Origin: Streptomyces cinnabarinus
Lineage (GTDB): Bacteria > Actinomycetota > Actinomycetes > Streptomycetales > Streptomycetaceae
Direction: 5' to 3'
DNA: 64,000 nucleotides
NCBI RefSeq assembly: GCF_027270315.1
Contig: NZ_CP114413.1
Location: 1,550,001-1,614,000, forward strand
The position numbers and the translations under genes were made by a program. The notes under the pieces are model-generated. The model did no database searches and had not been told where the DNA came from. It saw nothing but the letters and a program-made list of their open reading frames with translations. Shown piece by piece: positions 22,396-31,868 of the stretch. Every line of letters begins with the position of its first letter. The first letter of the stretch is position 1.

Positions 22396-23778
22396 TCATG
22401 AACCAGCTCCGCCCGCTGAGGCCCCATGCCTCCCCCGCACCAAGGGCAACGGCTCGGCAACAGCCAGCAGCGGATCATCGACCCGGAACGTCCGCACCCT
22501 CCCCGGCTCCGACTCAGGCGTCTCGAACCGCACAGTCACCCGCCCCAGCCCACTCCCCTGCACCCACCCATGCCCGAACTCCGCATGCACCACGTCATGC
22601 CCCGCCGGCCACCGCCGCTCCCCAAGCACCTCCACCGCGTCCCCGACCCCCGCGGCCTCACCCGAACCATCCCCCTCCTCCCCCGAATCCTCCGCCCCCA
22701 GCTCCCCCGCGGCCTGCGCGAACAAATCCTCCTGCGTGTAATCCGCGAGCCCACTCACCCCGACCCCCAGCAACCGCACACCCCCCGTGGTGTCGACCGC
22801 CTCCAGCAGCCGCGCGGCCGCCTCCCGCACCACCGCCGGATCATCCGTGGGCCCCCGCAGGGTTTCGGACCGAGTCAGCGTCGAGAAGTCGTACCGCCGC
22901 ACCTTCAGCACGATGGTCCGCCCGGACAGCCCCGCCCCCCGCAACCGCCGCACACACCGATCGGCCAGCCGCTGCACCTCGAGCCCGACCCGCACCCGGT
23001 CATGGATATCGACGTCGTACGTGTCCTCCACCGACACCGACTTCGTCTCCCGCTCGGCCACCACCGCCCGCTCGTCCCGCGCCAGCGCCATCGCGTACAA
23101 GGCGTGCCCATGTGCCTTCCCCAGCATCCGTACGAGCTCGTCCTCCCCCGCCTCGGCCAGCTCGTCGACCGTATGGATCCCGGCCCGCCGCAGATGGTCC
23201 CCCGTGGCCGGCCCCACCCCCGGCAGGGTCCGCACCGACATCGGCCCCAGCAACGCCCGCTCGGTCCCCGGCTCGATCAGCACCAGCCCGTCCGGCTTGG
23301 CCTGCTCCGACGCGATCTTCGCCAGCATCTTCGACGCCGCGAGCCCCACAGACCCGGTGAGCCCGGTGACGGCCCGTATCTCGGCGCGCAGCTTCACCCC
23401 CGCCAGCCGAGCCGACTCCGCGTCCCAGGCCGCGCCCCCGGCCTCCAGATCCACAAACGCCTCGTCCAGACTGAGCGGCTCCACCAAGGGCGACAGCGCC
23501 CGCAACAGCGCCATGACCTGCTCACTGATCGACCGGTAGAACCCGAAGCGCGGCACGAGATACGCGGCGTTCGGCGCCAGCCGCCGCGCCTGCGCCATGG
23601 GCATCGCGGAATTGACCCCGAAGACCCGGGCCTCGTACGACGCGGTAGCCACCACACCGCGTGGTCCGAGCCCACCCACGATCACGGCTTTCCCGCGCAG
23701 ACTCGGCTTGGACGCCTGCTCCGCCGAGGCGAAGAAGGCATCCATGTCGAGGTGCAGGATCGTAGGCGCGCTTCTCAC
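22396..23778 (-). CDS. dinB: DNA polymerase IV (Y-family translesion polymerase)
   Basis: 460 residues. The palm motif LHLDMDAFFASAE near the N-terminus (metal-binding Asp residues) and SLDEAFVD near residue 103 provide the catalytic carboxylates. Two helix-hairpin-helix stretches (LPGVGPATGDHLRRAGI) and the little-finger domain follow. The C-terminal about 90 residues are an acidic, glycine-rich extension without a recognisable beta-clamp motif. The start is a GTG at 23778 with GGAG only two bases away, so it may be weakly translated. Confidence 0.94.
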   Translation of the reverse strand: MRSAPTILHLDMDAFFASAEQASKPSLRGKAVIVGGLGPRGVVATASYEARVFGVNSAMPMAQARRLAPNAAYLVPRFGFYRSISEQVMALLRALSPLVEPLSLDEAFVDLEAGGAAWDAESARLAGVKLRAEIRAVTGLTGSVGLAASKMLAKIASEQAKPDGLVLIEPGTERALLGPMSVRTLPGVGPATGDHLRRAGIHTVDELAEAGEDELVRMLGKAHGHALYAMALARDERAVVAERETKSVSVEDTYDVDIHDRVRVGLEVQRLADRCVRRLRGAGLSGRTIVLKVRRYDFSTLTRSETLRGPTDDPAVVREAAARLLEAVDTTGGVRLLGVGVSGLADYTQEDLFAQAAGELGAEDSGEEGDGSGEAAGVGDAVEVLGERRWPAGHDVVHAEFGHGWVQGSGLGRVTVRFETPESEPGRVRTFRVDDPLLAVAEPLPLVRGRHGASAGGAGS

Positions 23779-23847
23779 ATCTCCGATGCTGCCCTACACC
23801 ACTGACAATGCCCCCGCACCGCTCCCGGCCGGGCTCACCAGGGGCCC

Positions 23848-24531
23848 TCAGACCGCCCGGTTACGCCGCCGTGCCAGCTCGTCCGCCGGGTTGTGCCCGA
23901 CGAGTGTCTCCCCGGTGTCGATGCGCTCCCCGTGCAGCTGGGACAGCGCGCTCTCGACATCCCGCCACACCACGCCGACGGCGATCCCGAAGATCCCCTG
24001 TCCGCCCTGGAGCAGCGCGTGGACCTCGTCGGGCGAGGTGCACTCGTAGACCGTGGCACCGTCGCTCATCAGCGTCATGCGCTCCAGATCGCTGAAGCCC
24101 CGCTCCCGCAGGTGCTGCACCGCGGTCCGGATGTTCTGCAACGACACCCCGGTGTCCAGGAACCGCTTGACGATCTTCAGGACGACGACGTCCCGGAAGC
24201 TGTACAGCCGCTGCGTCCCCGACCCGTACGCGGGCCGCACGCTCGGCTCCACGAGCCCGGTGCGCGCCCAGTAGTCCAGTTGCCGATAGGTGATCCCGGC
24301 GGCCGCACAGGCCGTCGGGCCTCGATAGCCGATCTGCTCGGACGCCATGGGCGCCGCCCCTCCGCCGCTCGGCACGGCCGTCGGTCGCTGCGGGGCGCGG
24401 TCGGCCGCACCGCCCGACTGGGGATATCCCCCGTTCGAGCGGAGCCGTGAGCTCGGGGGAGGGTACGGACCGCTCTCCCCGAGACTGCGTCCGGGGGCAC
24501 CCCCAGCCGTACCGTCGCCGCTGCTTCTCAC
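23848..24531 (-). CDS. MerR-family transcriptional regulator
   Basis: 227 residues from a GTG at 24531 (GGAGG upstream). Low-complexity N-terminal about 60 residues rich in Gly, Pro and Ser, then the MerR winged helix (YRGPTACAAAGITYRQLDYWARTGLVEPSVRPAYGSGTQRLYSFRDVVVLKIVKRF, given here in parts as helix, wing and RLYSF box). A dimerisation helix and a C-terminal segment follow. It occupies the place of Rv1830-type MerR genes next to the BFN-domain gene. A shorter start at the internal Met before ASEQIGYRG is possible. Targets unknown. Confidence 0.87.
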   Translation of the reverse strand: MRSSGDGTAGGAPGRSLGESGPYPPPSSRLRSNGGYPQSGGAADRAPQRPTAVPSGGGAAPMASEQIGYRGPTACAAAGITYRQLDYWARTGLVEPSVRPAYGSGTQRLYSFRDVVVLKIVKRFLDTGVSLQNIRTAVQHLRERGFSDLERMTLMSDGATVYECTSPDEVHALLQGGQGIFGIAVGVVWRDVESALSQLHGERIDTGETLVGHNPADELARRRNRAV

Positions 24532-24736
24532 GCCGACCTCCGTCCTTGACCTGCCTTCTCGACGGTAGGCAGTCACCAGGGGTGCGTCAACGATCGCCAC
24601 ACTCGGCACGCCGAGTGATAATCACCCTAGGAGTGGTTTCCCGTACCCAACCGCGGGGAAAGGCTAGCCGAATGCACTGGGGCCGGGTCGCAGGACGCTC
24701 TCACTCGCCGCTGGCAATTGCCGCCGCCCGAGAATC

Positions 24737-25210
24737 TCACTGGCTGCTGGTGCCGAAGTCCTCGGGTGAGATCTGGTCGAGGAACTCGCGGAACTTCTCC
24801 ACCTCGTCCTCCTGCTCGTCCGGGATCGCGATGCCGGCGTCGTCGAGCACGCCGTCGCTGCCGTAGATCGGCGTCCCGGTGCGCAGGGCCAGCGCTATGG
24901 CGTCGGACGGACGCGCGCTCACCTCGACCCCGCTGGCGAAGACCAGCTCGGCATAGAAGACGCCTTCACGCAGGTCCGTGATGCGCACTTCGGTGAGCTC
25001 CTGGCCGACGGCCTCCAGCACGTCCTTGAACAGGTCGTGGGTCAGCGGTCGCGCGGGGGCCATGCCCTGCTGGGCGAAGGCGATGGCCGTCGCCTCCCCC
25101 GGCCCGATCCAGATGGGGAGGTAGCGGTCGCCTCCCACTTCGCGCAGGAGCACGATCGGTTGGTTGGAGGGCATTTCGACCCGGACACCTACGACATCGA
25201 GCTCGTTCAC
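24737..25210 (-). CDS. Bifunctional nuclease (BFN) domain protein, DUF151
   Basis: 157 residues, GTG start at 25210. Typical BFN signatures: LREVGGDRYLPIWIGPGEATAIA and the SARPSDAIALALRTGTPIY segment. Related proteins in plants have nuclease activity; the actinobacterial ones are uncharacterised or linked to the Rv1829 locus. It lies between two MerR genes in a conserved cluster. Confidence 0.9.
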   Translation of the reverse strand: MNELDVVGVRVEMPSNQPIVLLREVGGDRYLPIWIGPGEATAIAFAQQGMAPARPLTHDLFKDVLEAVGQELTEVRITDLREGVFYAELVFASGVEVSARPSDAIALALRTGTPIYGSDGVLDDAGIAIPDEQEDEVEKFREFLDQISPEDFGTSSQ

Positions 25211-25294
25211 ACAGCAACCCTAGGCCGTGCCCGGGACGTTTGGGTAGTCGGGCAGGAAACGGGCGGCCGATACGGCCCTCCCACGGCCCCCGGC

Positions 25295-26032
25295 TCAGGG
25301 CAGCCGCACCCCGAGCGCGGTCTGCACGAGCGCGGCGTGCAGCTTGACCGTGAGCCCCGCCAGCTCCTTCGTACGGGCCTCGGCGTGCGCCCTGGTCTGC
25401 GGGTTGCGGTGCCGCTTGAGCGGCGCCACGACCTGGTCCACCAGGCCCGCCTCACGGTCCGCGGCGGCCTTCATCACCCGCAGGTGCCGCGGCTCGATCC
25501 CGAACCGCCCCAGCTCGGCGACGAGCGAGGCCACGGTGACCGTCTCGGCGTCGTACGCCCCGTCCGGCAGCGGCGCGATCAGCCCGTACGACTCCCACTC
25601 CTGAAGGTCGCGTTCCTCGATCTCCGCGGCGGACAGCAACTCGGCCCGCCCGATCCGCGCCGCCGTGGGGACCTCGGAAAGCTCCGGCACGGCCTCCCCG
25701 TCCCGCTGGCGGCCCACGGCGGGCAGCGGGACGGCCTCACCGCGCGCCATGGCGTCCAGATGCTCGCGGATCACCTTGAGCGGCAGATAGTGGTCCCGCT
25801 GCATCCGCAGCACGTACCCGAGCCGCTCGACGTCGTCGGCGCTGAACTTGCGGTACCCGGAGGGCGTCCGGCGCGGCTCGACTAGGCCCTCGGACTCCAG
25901 GAAACGGATCTTGGAGATGGTGACTTCGGGAAACTCGTCGTGCAGCGCGTTCAACACCGTGCCGATGCTCATCAGCCCGCTGTCCGTGGCGGCGATGCCG
26001 TGCCCGGCACCGCCGCTCGGTGTATGAAGCAT
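25295..26032 (-). CDS. ftsR: MerR-family regulator FtsR
   Basis: 245 residues. Residues about 20-90 form the MerR DNA-binding domain: MSIGTVLNALHDEFPEVTIS, then KIRFLESEGLVEPRRTPSGYRKFS. A second winged-helix-like half (SAAEIEERDLQEWESYGLIAPLPDGAYDAET) follows. This two-part layout matches Corynebacterium FtsR, an activator of ftsZ, and M. tuberculosis Rv1828. Placement immediately downstream of the FHA gene in the same direction repeats the order known from those genomes. ATG at 26032 has a GGAGAAGG site. Name assigned from family and synteny. Confidence 0.86.
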   Translation of the reverse strand: MLHTPSGGAGHGIAATDSGLMSIGTVLNALHDEFPEVTISKIRFLESEGLVEPRRTPSGYRKFSADDVERLGYVLRMQRDHYLPLKVIREHLDAMARGEAVPLPAVGRQRDGEAVPELSEVPTAARIGRAELLSAAEIEERDLQEWESYGLIAPLPDGAYDAETVTVASLVAELGRFGIEPRHLRVMKAAADREAGLVDQVVAPLKRHRNPQTRAHAEARTKELAGLTVKLHAALVQTALGVRLP

Positions 26033-26052
26033 GGACCTTCTCCGGGGGAGGG

Positions 26053-26883
26053 TCAGTAGCCTCGCTGGCTCGCGTAGAAGACCAGCCGGTACTTGCCGAT
26101 CTGCACCTCGTCACCGTTCGACAGAGCGACCTGGTCGATCCGCTCGCGGTTGACGTACGTGCCGTTCAGGCTGCCCACGTCGGCGACCGTGAACGAGCCG
26201 TCCTGGCCGCGGCGGAACTCCACGTGCCGGCGCGAGACGGTGACGTCGTCCAGGAAGATGTCGCTCTGCGGGTGACGGCCGGCGGTGGTCAGGTCGCCGT
26301 CCAGCAGGAAGCGGCTGCCCGAGTTCGGCCCACGGCGCACCACCAGGAGCGCGGAACCGAGCGGCAGCGCGTCGACAGCGGCCTGCGCCTCGGGAGACAG
26401 CGCCGGGACCTGCGTCTGACCGGTGACCTCGGCGTCGTAGGCCTCAAGACCGGAGATGGAGATCGTGGACGTGGTCTCGGACGGACGCTCGGGAACCGCA
26501 CCCGCCCGCAGCGGAGCACCGCAGTTGGAACAGAAGCGACTGTTCTCCGCGTTGCGGTTACCGCACCTCGTGCACACCAGGGCCGACATGGACGGATCCT
26601 CCTGCCGCGGCTGCCCCGCCGGGGCATTGGACGCGTACGGGTCGGCGGCGAACCCTCCGCCCGTACTTGAGGCTGACGGTTGCCCGAAACCTATGCCTCC
26701 GGCCTGGGCAGGGTCAACCGACGGCGCGCCCTGACCTCCGGAAATGTCGCCGCCCGGACCGCCCACCTGGTCCCGGAACAACGGCCGCTGACCCTCTGCG
26801 TCAGGCTGGGCGCGATGACGGGCGGTGGCGTTGTCGTTGCCCTCTCGCGCGCTCTTGCCGAACAACTTCGCAAACAACTTCAC
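26053..26883 (-). CDS. garA: FHA-domain protein, GarA/OdhI-like, with zinc ribbon
   Basis: 276 residues from a GTG at 26883 with AGGGGAA upstream. N-terminal VKLFAKLFGK helix and a disordered Gly/Pro/Ala stretch to about residue 98. Then a zinc ribbon with CTRCGNRNAENSRFCSNCG and the phosphorylatable ETTS motif (SETTSTIS, near 139). The FHA domain spans about 180-265 (GRHPQSDIFLDDVTVSRRHVEF, SLNGTYVN). GarA and OdhI use ETTS phosphorylation by PknB/PknG to flip between binding 2-oxoglutarate dehydrogenase or glutamate enzymes and self-binding. The long N-terminal extension is a Streptomyces-type addition. Symbol inferred from motif and synteny. Confidence 0.86.
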   Translation of the reverse strand: MKLFAKLFGKSAREGNDNATARHRAQPDAEGQRPLFRDQVGGPGGDISGGQGAPSVDPAQAGGIGFGQPSASSTGGGFAADPYASNAPAGQPRQEDPSMSALVCTRCGNRNAENSRFCSNCGAPLRAGAVPERPSETTSTISISGLEAYDAEVTGQTQVPALSPEAQAAVDALPLGSALLVVRRGPNSGSRFLLDGDLTTAGRHPQSDIFLDDVTVSRRHVEFRRGQDGSFTVADVGSLNGTYVNRERIDQVALSNGDEVQIGKYRLVFYASQRGY

Positions 26884-27073
26884 GGGCGATTCCCCTTGAC
26901 TGAAACAGACCCGCCCGTGGGGCAGGACGAACCCTGACTGCACACTCCGGCCGACCCGGACATCCTCACAACGTCCGTATCCACCAGACAGTTTCCACCA
27001 CGCACCACCCATTCGGTGCGCCGACCCCCCGCAACCTCATGCCCTCGCCGGACGTCCCCCATGCACCCCCGAT

Positions 27074-27922
27074 TCACCGCGAGGACGACCGAGCGTAGTC
27101 AGGCCGCTCCGCGGCCCGCAAGGCGTCCACAACGATCTTGTCCGACCGCTCGACCGTCACGGTGGCCTGCTCCTTCTCCAGAGTCTGCACCACGCCTCCA
27201 GGGATGTTCAGAGCCGGTTCGAGGTCCTGCGGCTTGCCGATGACCTTGAAACGATAGGGCGCGTTGATCTTGTTCCCGTCGACGCTCACGGAGTTCTCCG
27301 AATCCGTCAGATACGTACCCGCCACCACGCGTACCCCGTTCACCTGGATCGCCTCCGCGCCGGCCGCACGAAGTTCCTGGATGGCGTCCAGCAGCATGTC
27401 CGCCTCGACCGTCCCCTTCGTGTCGTCGATGGTCACCGTGATGCCGGGCCCCTGGGCTGCCACCGTGCCCGCCAGAATGCCGAGTTGCCGCTCCTTCTCG
27501 ACCGTCTGCCGACGAGCCTCCTCGGCCTGGTTCGAGCTGTTCTCCAGCTCGTCCCGCTGCTTTTCGAGTCCCTGCTTCTCGTCCTCAAGACGCTGTGTGC
27601 GGTCGTCCAGTTCATCGAGGATGCGGACAAGATCTTCCTGACGCGCTCCGCGCAGGGCGTCGTCCCCGTCGCTGTTGGAGGCGACCTGCACGGCCAGGCC
27701 GAACCCGAGGCCGAACAGCAGCAGCGCGACGATCAGTTGGGCCCGCGTGACACGCGGCGGCCACAGCCCCTTGGCCAGGCGCTGCCGACCGGTCAGCCCG
27801 GACCGGGGCTCCGGGGCCTCCGGCGCCGCCCCGGAAGCCGCGGACGGCACCTCGTCGGGCAGCTCCTTGCGCAGTCTGTTCTCGGTCCCGGGCGTCTCGT
27901 CCTGGTTGCTCATCGGCCTCAC
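27074..27922 (-). CDS. DUF881 family membrane-anchored protein (second copy)
   Basis: 282 residues. N-terminal about 65 residues are cytoplasmic and Pro/Glu-rich, then one helix (AQLIVALLLFGLGFGLAVQVA), a coiled coil (residues about 95-150, rich in Glu/Gln/Arg), and the DUF881 domain with VTIDDTKG and the NGVRVV/YRFKVIG strands. The GTG start at 27922 overlaps the stop of sbp (GTGA). The paired DUF881 genes around sbp suggest an extracytoplasmic complex; function unknown. Confidence 0.86.
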   Translation of the reverse strand: MRPMSNQDETPGTENRLRKELPDEVPSAASGAAPEAPEPRSGLTGRQRLAKGLWPPRVTRAQLIVALLLFGLGFGLAVQVASNSDGDDALRGARQEDLVRILDELDDRTQRLEDEKQGLEKQRDELENSSNQAEEARRQTVEKERQLGILAGTVAAQGPGITVTIDDTKGTVEADMLLDAIQELRAAGAEAIQVNGVRVVAGTYLTDSENSVSVDGNKINAPYRFKVIGKPQDLEPALNIPGGVVQTLEKEQATVTVERSDKIVVDALRAAERPDYARSSSR

Positions 27923-28251
27923 GCCCGGAACACGTGCCGGCGGATCGCCGCGGCGTTCGAGAAGATCCGGATACCGAGGACCACGACGACACCAGTGGAC
28001 AGCTGGGCCCCCACGCCCAACTTGTCGCCGAGGAACACGATCAGCGCGGCTACGACCACATTGGACAGGAACGACACCACGAAGACCTTGTCGTCGAAGA
28101 TGCCGTCGAGCATGGCCCGCAGACCACCGAAGACGGCGTCCAGCGCCGCCACGACGGCGATCGGCAGATAAGGCTCGACGACCGCCGGAACCTCAGGCCG
28201 GACCAACAGGCCGGCCACGACTCCCACGACGAGGCCCAGTACGGCGATCAC
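27919..28251 (-). CDS. sbp: Small basic protein Sbp family (DUF1290)
   Basis: 110 residues, three to four hydrophobic helices, conserved LPIAVVAALDAVFGGLRA and the FLGDKLGVGAQLSTGVVVVLG segment. Its GTG (28251) overlaps the upstream DUF881 stop, and its own stop overlaps the next DUF881 start, so all three genes are coupled. In other Gram-positives sbp lies near the division and cell wall cluster. Role not established. Confidence 0.88.
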   Translation of the reverse strand: MIAVLGLVVGVVAGLLVRPEVPAVVEPYLPIAVVAALDAVFGGLRAMLDGIFDDKVFVVSFLSNVVVAALIVFLGDKLGVGAQLSTGVVVVLGIRIFSNAAAIRRHVFRA

Positions 28252-29150
28252 GATGTGCCCTTCTCGGTTTTCTCGGTGTTCGGCTGTGCTGTTCGTACGG
28301 TCACACTGGGTGCTGCCGGCAGCCGGAGCTCCTCCTCCACGGAGATGGCGGTCCGGATGCCGAAGTTCTCCTGCAAGGCGTGCAGATACAGCCCGTCGGC
28401 GCTGTCCTGGAACCTGCGGCTCAGCCGCTCCCCGTCCCCCACCGCGAGCACCGTGTACGGCGGCACCAGCGGCTTGTTGTCGACCAGTATCGCGTCACCC
28501 GCGGCCCTGATCGCCGACAGCGCCGTCAGCCGCTGCCCGTTGATGGAGATGGCCTCGGCCCCCGACTCCCACAGCCCGTTGACCACGCGCTGCATGTCCC
28601 GGTCGCGGACCCGCCCCGTGTCCGAGAAGCCGGACGTCTCACGCGGGTCCCCGTCCCCGCCCCCGCTGGATTCCTTGGCGTCGTTCACGACCAGTTTCAC
28701 GCCAGGCCCGTACACCTCGACAGCCCCGGCGAGAATGTCCACCAGCCCGGCCTGCTCGCCGCCACCGCTCTCCTTGAGCGCCTCGCGCCGGCGCGCGCTC
28801 ACGTCGTCCCGCAGCTTGTCGACGCTGTCCTCGAGCTTGTCGGCGGCCTCCGTCTCCTGATCGATCCGGTCGATCAGCTCCTCGCGTTCCTTCGCCACCA
28901 CAGGAGCCGCGACCCGAGCCTGCGCCGCCCCCACGGTGACGACCAGGGCCGCCAGCACCAGACCGGCCGCGAGCCCGAGCTTCGCCCGTAGCGTCTTAGG
29001 CAGACCACCGTCCGCCGCCTGCTTCCGAGCAGCCGCCTCCGCGTACCCGTCATCGAGGCTGTGATCCATGACGTTGTTGAGCAGCGACATGGAAGCGTCC
29101 GGACGCGGGGGGCGCGTAGGAGTGCTCCGAACGGGGGGCTGCTGCGGCAT
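28248..29150 (-). CDS. DUF881 family membrane-anchored protein (first copy)
   Basis: 300 residues. The region before the helix contains the conserved LLNNVMDHSLDDGYAEAA segment. A single helix (LGLAAGLVLAALVVTVGAAQ) and a coiled coil around residues 80-125 follow, then the DUF881 domain. Start uncertain: ATG at 29150 has no clear ribosome site, nor does the ATG at 29159. Divergence from the downstream copy is high, so the duplication is old. It forms a coupled trio with sbp and the second DUF881 gene. Confidence 0.82.
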   Translation of the reverse strand: MPQQPPVRSTPTRPPRPDASMSLLNNVMDHSLDDGYAEAAARKQAADGGLPKTLRAKLGLAAGLVLAALVVTVGAAQARVAAPVVAKEREELIDRIDQETEAADKLEDSVDKLRDDVSARRREALKESGGGEQAGLVDILAGAVEVYGPGVKLVVNDAKESSGGGDGDPRETSGFSDTGRVRDRDMQRVVNGLWESGAEAISINGQRLTALSAIRAAGDAILVDNKPLVPPYTVLAVGDGERLSRRFQDSADGLYLHALQENFGIRTAISVEEELRLPAAPSVTVRTAQPNTEKTEKGTS

Positions 29151-29257
29151 GCCGCACATCGTCGCACGTCGCGCCCAGTACCTCCGAATGGCCCCTCCGG
29201 CGTGCCGGACAGGCCCCCTTGGGGACACTTGTCCGGCACGCGCGCGTACAGCCTGAT

Positions 29258-31753
29258 TCAGCGGCCGGCGCTGTCCACCACGGCCGACCACTCATCGAGC
29301 AGGGCCTGCGCGGAGGCGTCGTCCGGGCCCTCCGCCCACAGGTGGGTGACCGCTTCCGCCGGGTCCGGCAGCACCATCACCCAGCGCCCGTCGGTCTCCA
29401 CGACCCGCACCCCGTCCGTGGTGTCCACGAACCGGTCTCCGGCGGCCTCGACGACCCGTCGCATGACGAGCCCCTTGACGGCCCACGGAGTCGCCAGGTC
29501 CCGCTTGAGGACATGCGCCCGCGGGATCCGGGCGTCGATCTGGCTGAGGGTGAGCTGGGTACGCGCCACCAGCCCGATCAGCCGTACGAAGGCCGCCGTA
29601 CCGTCGAAGACGCTGCTGAACTCCGGGACGATGAACCCGGCCTTGCCGTCGCCGCCGAAGATCGTGGCCTCGTCCCGTCCCACCCGGGTCAAATCGTCGG
29701 GCGACGTGGTTGTCCACTCCACCTGCGTCCCGTGGTACGCCGCCACCTGCTCGGCGATCCTGGTGGTCGTCACCGGCAGCGCCACCCGACCGCTGCGCCG
29801 CTCCGCGGCCACCAGGTCGAGCATGACGAGCAGGGCCCGGTCGTCCTCGACAATGCGTCCCTTCTCGTCGACCAGGGACAGCCGCTCGCCCACAGGGTCG
29901 AACCGCACCCCGAACGCGGCCCGCGCGGAGGCGACGATCTCGCCCAGCCGCACCAGCCCCGAACGGCGGGTGTCCGCGGTCTCCGTCGGCCGCGACTCGT
30001 CGAGACCGGGGTTGATGGTCAGCGAGTCCACACCGAGCTTGCCCAGCAGACTGGGGAGCACGAGTCCCGCACTGCCGTTGGACGCGTCCACCACGACCTT
30101 GAGCCCGGAATCGGCTATCCCCGTCGTGTCCACGTTGCGCAGCAGCGATCCCGTGTACGAGTCGAAGACGCTCGCCGGGAAGTGCAGGTCCCCGATCTCC
30201 CCCGGGAACGCCCGCCGGTACTCCTGCCGCGCGAACACCCGGTCCAGCTTCCGCTGACTGCCCTGCGACAGGTCGGCACCCTGCCCGTCGAAGAACATGA
30301 TGTCCACGGAGTCCGGCACTCCCGGCGTGGTCCTGATCATGATCCCGCCGGCGCTACCGCGCGCGGTCTGCTGCCGCGCCACGGGCAGCGGTACGTTCTC
30401 CAGGTCCCGTACGTCGATGGCGCTCGCCTGAAGAGCGGAGATGACCGCGCGCTTCAGCGCCCGAGCACCACGGGAGTGGTCACGGGCCGTGGTGACGGTC
30501 GCACCCTTCTTGAGAGTGGTCGCATAGGCGCCGGCCAGCCGCACGGCCAGCTCGGGCGTGATCTCCACGTTCAGGATTCCCGAGACCCCTCGGGCGCCGA
30601 AGAGCTGCGCCTGGCCCCTGGACTCCCAGATCACCGAGGTGTTGACGAATGCACCGGCCTCGATGATCTTGAACGGGTAGACCCGCACATTGCCCTGAAT
30701 GATCGATTCTTCCCCGATCAGGCACTCGTCGCCGATGACGGCGCCGTCCTCGATCCGGGCCGAGCGCATGATGTCGGTGTTCTTGCCGACGACACAGCCA
30801 CGGAGATTGCTGTGCTGCCCGACATACACGTTGTCGTGCACGACGGCCCTGTGCAGAAAGGCCCCGCTCTTCACGACGACGTTGGAGCCGACGACGGTGT
30901 GCTCCCGGATTTCGACACCGGCCTCGACCTTGGCGTAGTCCCCGATGTAGAGGGGACCGCGAAGGACGGCATCGGGATGCACTTCGGCACCTTCCGCCAC
31001 CCATACGCCCGGCGAGATCTCGAACCCGTCGAGCTCGACGTCGACCTTGCCCTCCAGGACGTCGGCCTGCGCCTTCACATAGCTCTCGTGGGTGCCGACA
31101 TCCTCCCAGTAGCCCTCCGCGACATACCCATAGATCGGCTTGCCCTCCTTCATCAGCTGAGGGAAGACATCACCGGACCAGTCGACGGGCACATCAGCCT
31201 CGACATACTCGAAGACCTCGGGCTCCATGACGTAAATACCGGTGTTCACGGTGTCGGAGAAAACCTGGCCCCAGGTCGGCTTCTCAAGGAAACGCTCGAC
31301 CTTGCCCTCTTCGTCGACGATGGTGATTCCGAATTCCAGGGGATTCGGCACCCGCGTCAGACAGACGGTGACGAGGGCACCCTTCTCCTTGTGGAAACGG
31401 ATCAGATCGCCGAGGTCGAAGTCGGTCAGGGCATCGCCGGAGATCACAAGGAAGGCATCGTCCTTCAACGCCTCTTCGGCGTTCTTGACGCTTCCGGCGG
31501 TACCGAGTGGCTTCTCCTCGTTGGCATAGCTGAGCTCCATTCCGAGCTCCTCGCCGTCACCGAAGTAGTTCTTGACCAGAGAAGCCAGGAACTGGACAGT
31601 AACGACGGTCTCGTTGAGCCCATGCCTTTTGAGCAGCCGAAGAACGTGCTCCATGATCGGCCGGTTGGCCACCGGCAGGAGCGGCTTGGGCATGCTTGAG
31701 GTCATGGGGCGAAGGCGTGTGCCTTCGCCTCCGGCCATCACGACGGCCTTCAT
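29258..31753 (-). CDS. Sugar-1-phosphate nucleotidylyltransferase fused to a degenerate phosphohexomutase
   Basis: 831 residues. Residues 1-235: nucleotidyltransferase with AGGEGTRLRPMT and MPKPLLP loops and the acceptor-site GDALTDFD. Residues about 250-370: left-handed hexapeptide helix. Residues about 385-831: phosphomannomutase-like fold. The last half has lost key motifs: the phosphoserine loop TASHNP is replaced in GGIMIRTTPGVPDS, the metal loop DGDGDR reads DPVGER, and the sugar-binding GGEXSGH is not seen. So GDP-mannose-type pyrophosphorylase activity is likely while the mutase half is probably structural or regulatory. Streptomyces orthologues are annotated mannose-1-phosphate guanylyltransferase (recalled). 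Confidence 0.88.
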   Translation of the reverse strand: MKAVVMAGGEGTRLRPMTSSMPKPLLPVANRPIMEHVLRLLKRHGLNETVVTVQFLASLVKNYFGDGEELGMELSYANEEKPLGTAGSVKNAEEALKDDAFLVISGDALTDFDLGDLIRFHKEKGALVTVCLTRVPNPLEFGITIVDEEGKVERFLEKPTWGQVFSDTVNTGIYVMEPEVFEYVEADVPVDWSGDVFPQLMKEGKPIYGYVAEGYWEDVGTHESYVKAQADVLEGKVDVELDGFEISPGVWVAEGAEVHPDAVLRGPLYIGDYAKVEAGVEIREHTVVGSNVVVKSGAFLHRAVVHDNVYVGQHSNLRGCVVGKNTDIMRSARIEDGAVIGDECLIGEESIIQGNVRVYPFKIIEAGAFVNTSVIWESRGQAQLFGARGVSGILNVEITPELAVRLAGAYATTLKKGATVTTARDHSRGARALKRAVISALQASAIDVRDLENVPLPVARQQTARGSAGGIMIRTTPGVPDSVDIMFFDGQGADLSQGSQRKLDRVFARQEYRRAFPGEIGDLHFPASVFDSYTGSLLRNVDTTGIADSGLKVVVDASNGSAGLVLPSLLGKLGVDSLTINPGLDESRPTETADTRRSGLVRLGEIVASARAAFGVRFDPVGERLSLVDEKGRIVEDDRALLVMLDLVAAERRSGRVALPVTTTRIAEQVAAYHGTQVEWTTTSPDDLTRVGRDEATIFGGDGKAGFIVPEFSSVFDGTAAFVRLIGLVARTQLTLSQIDARIPRAHVLKRDLATPWAVKGLVMRRVVEAAGDRFVDTTDGVRVVETDGRWVMVLPDPAEAVTHLWAEGPDDASAQALLDEWSAVVDSAGR

Positions 31754-31868
31754 GTCGGAAGCGTCCTCCTCTACGAGACGACGGTCTAGCCGACTTCACC
31801 CGTCCAGATTGTCCCGCACTTTTCTGCCGCGGGCCATCGAGCCGCTGGATCGCTTCGAGGGGGCGAGT

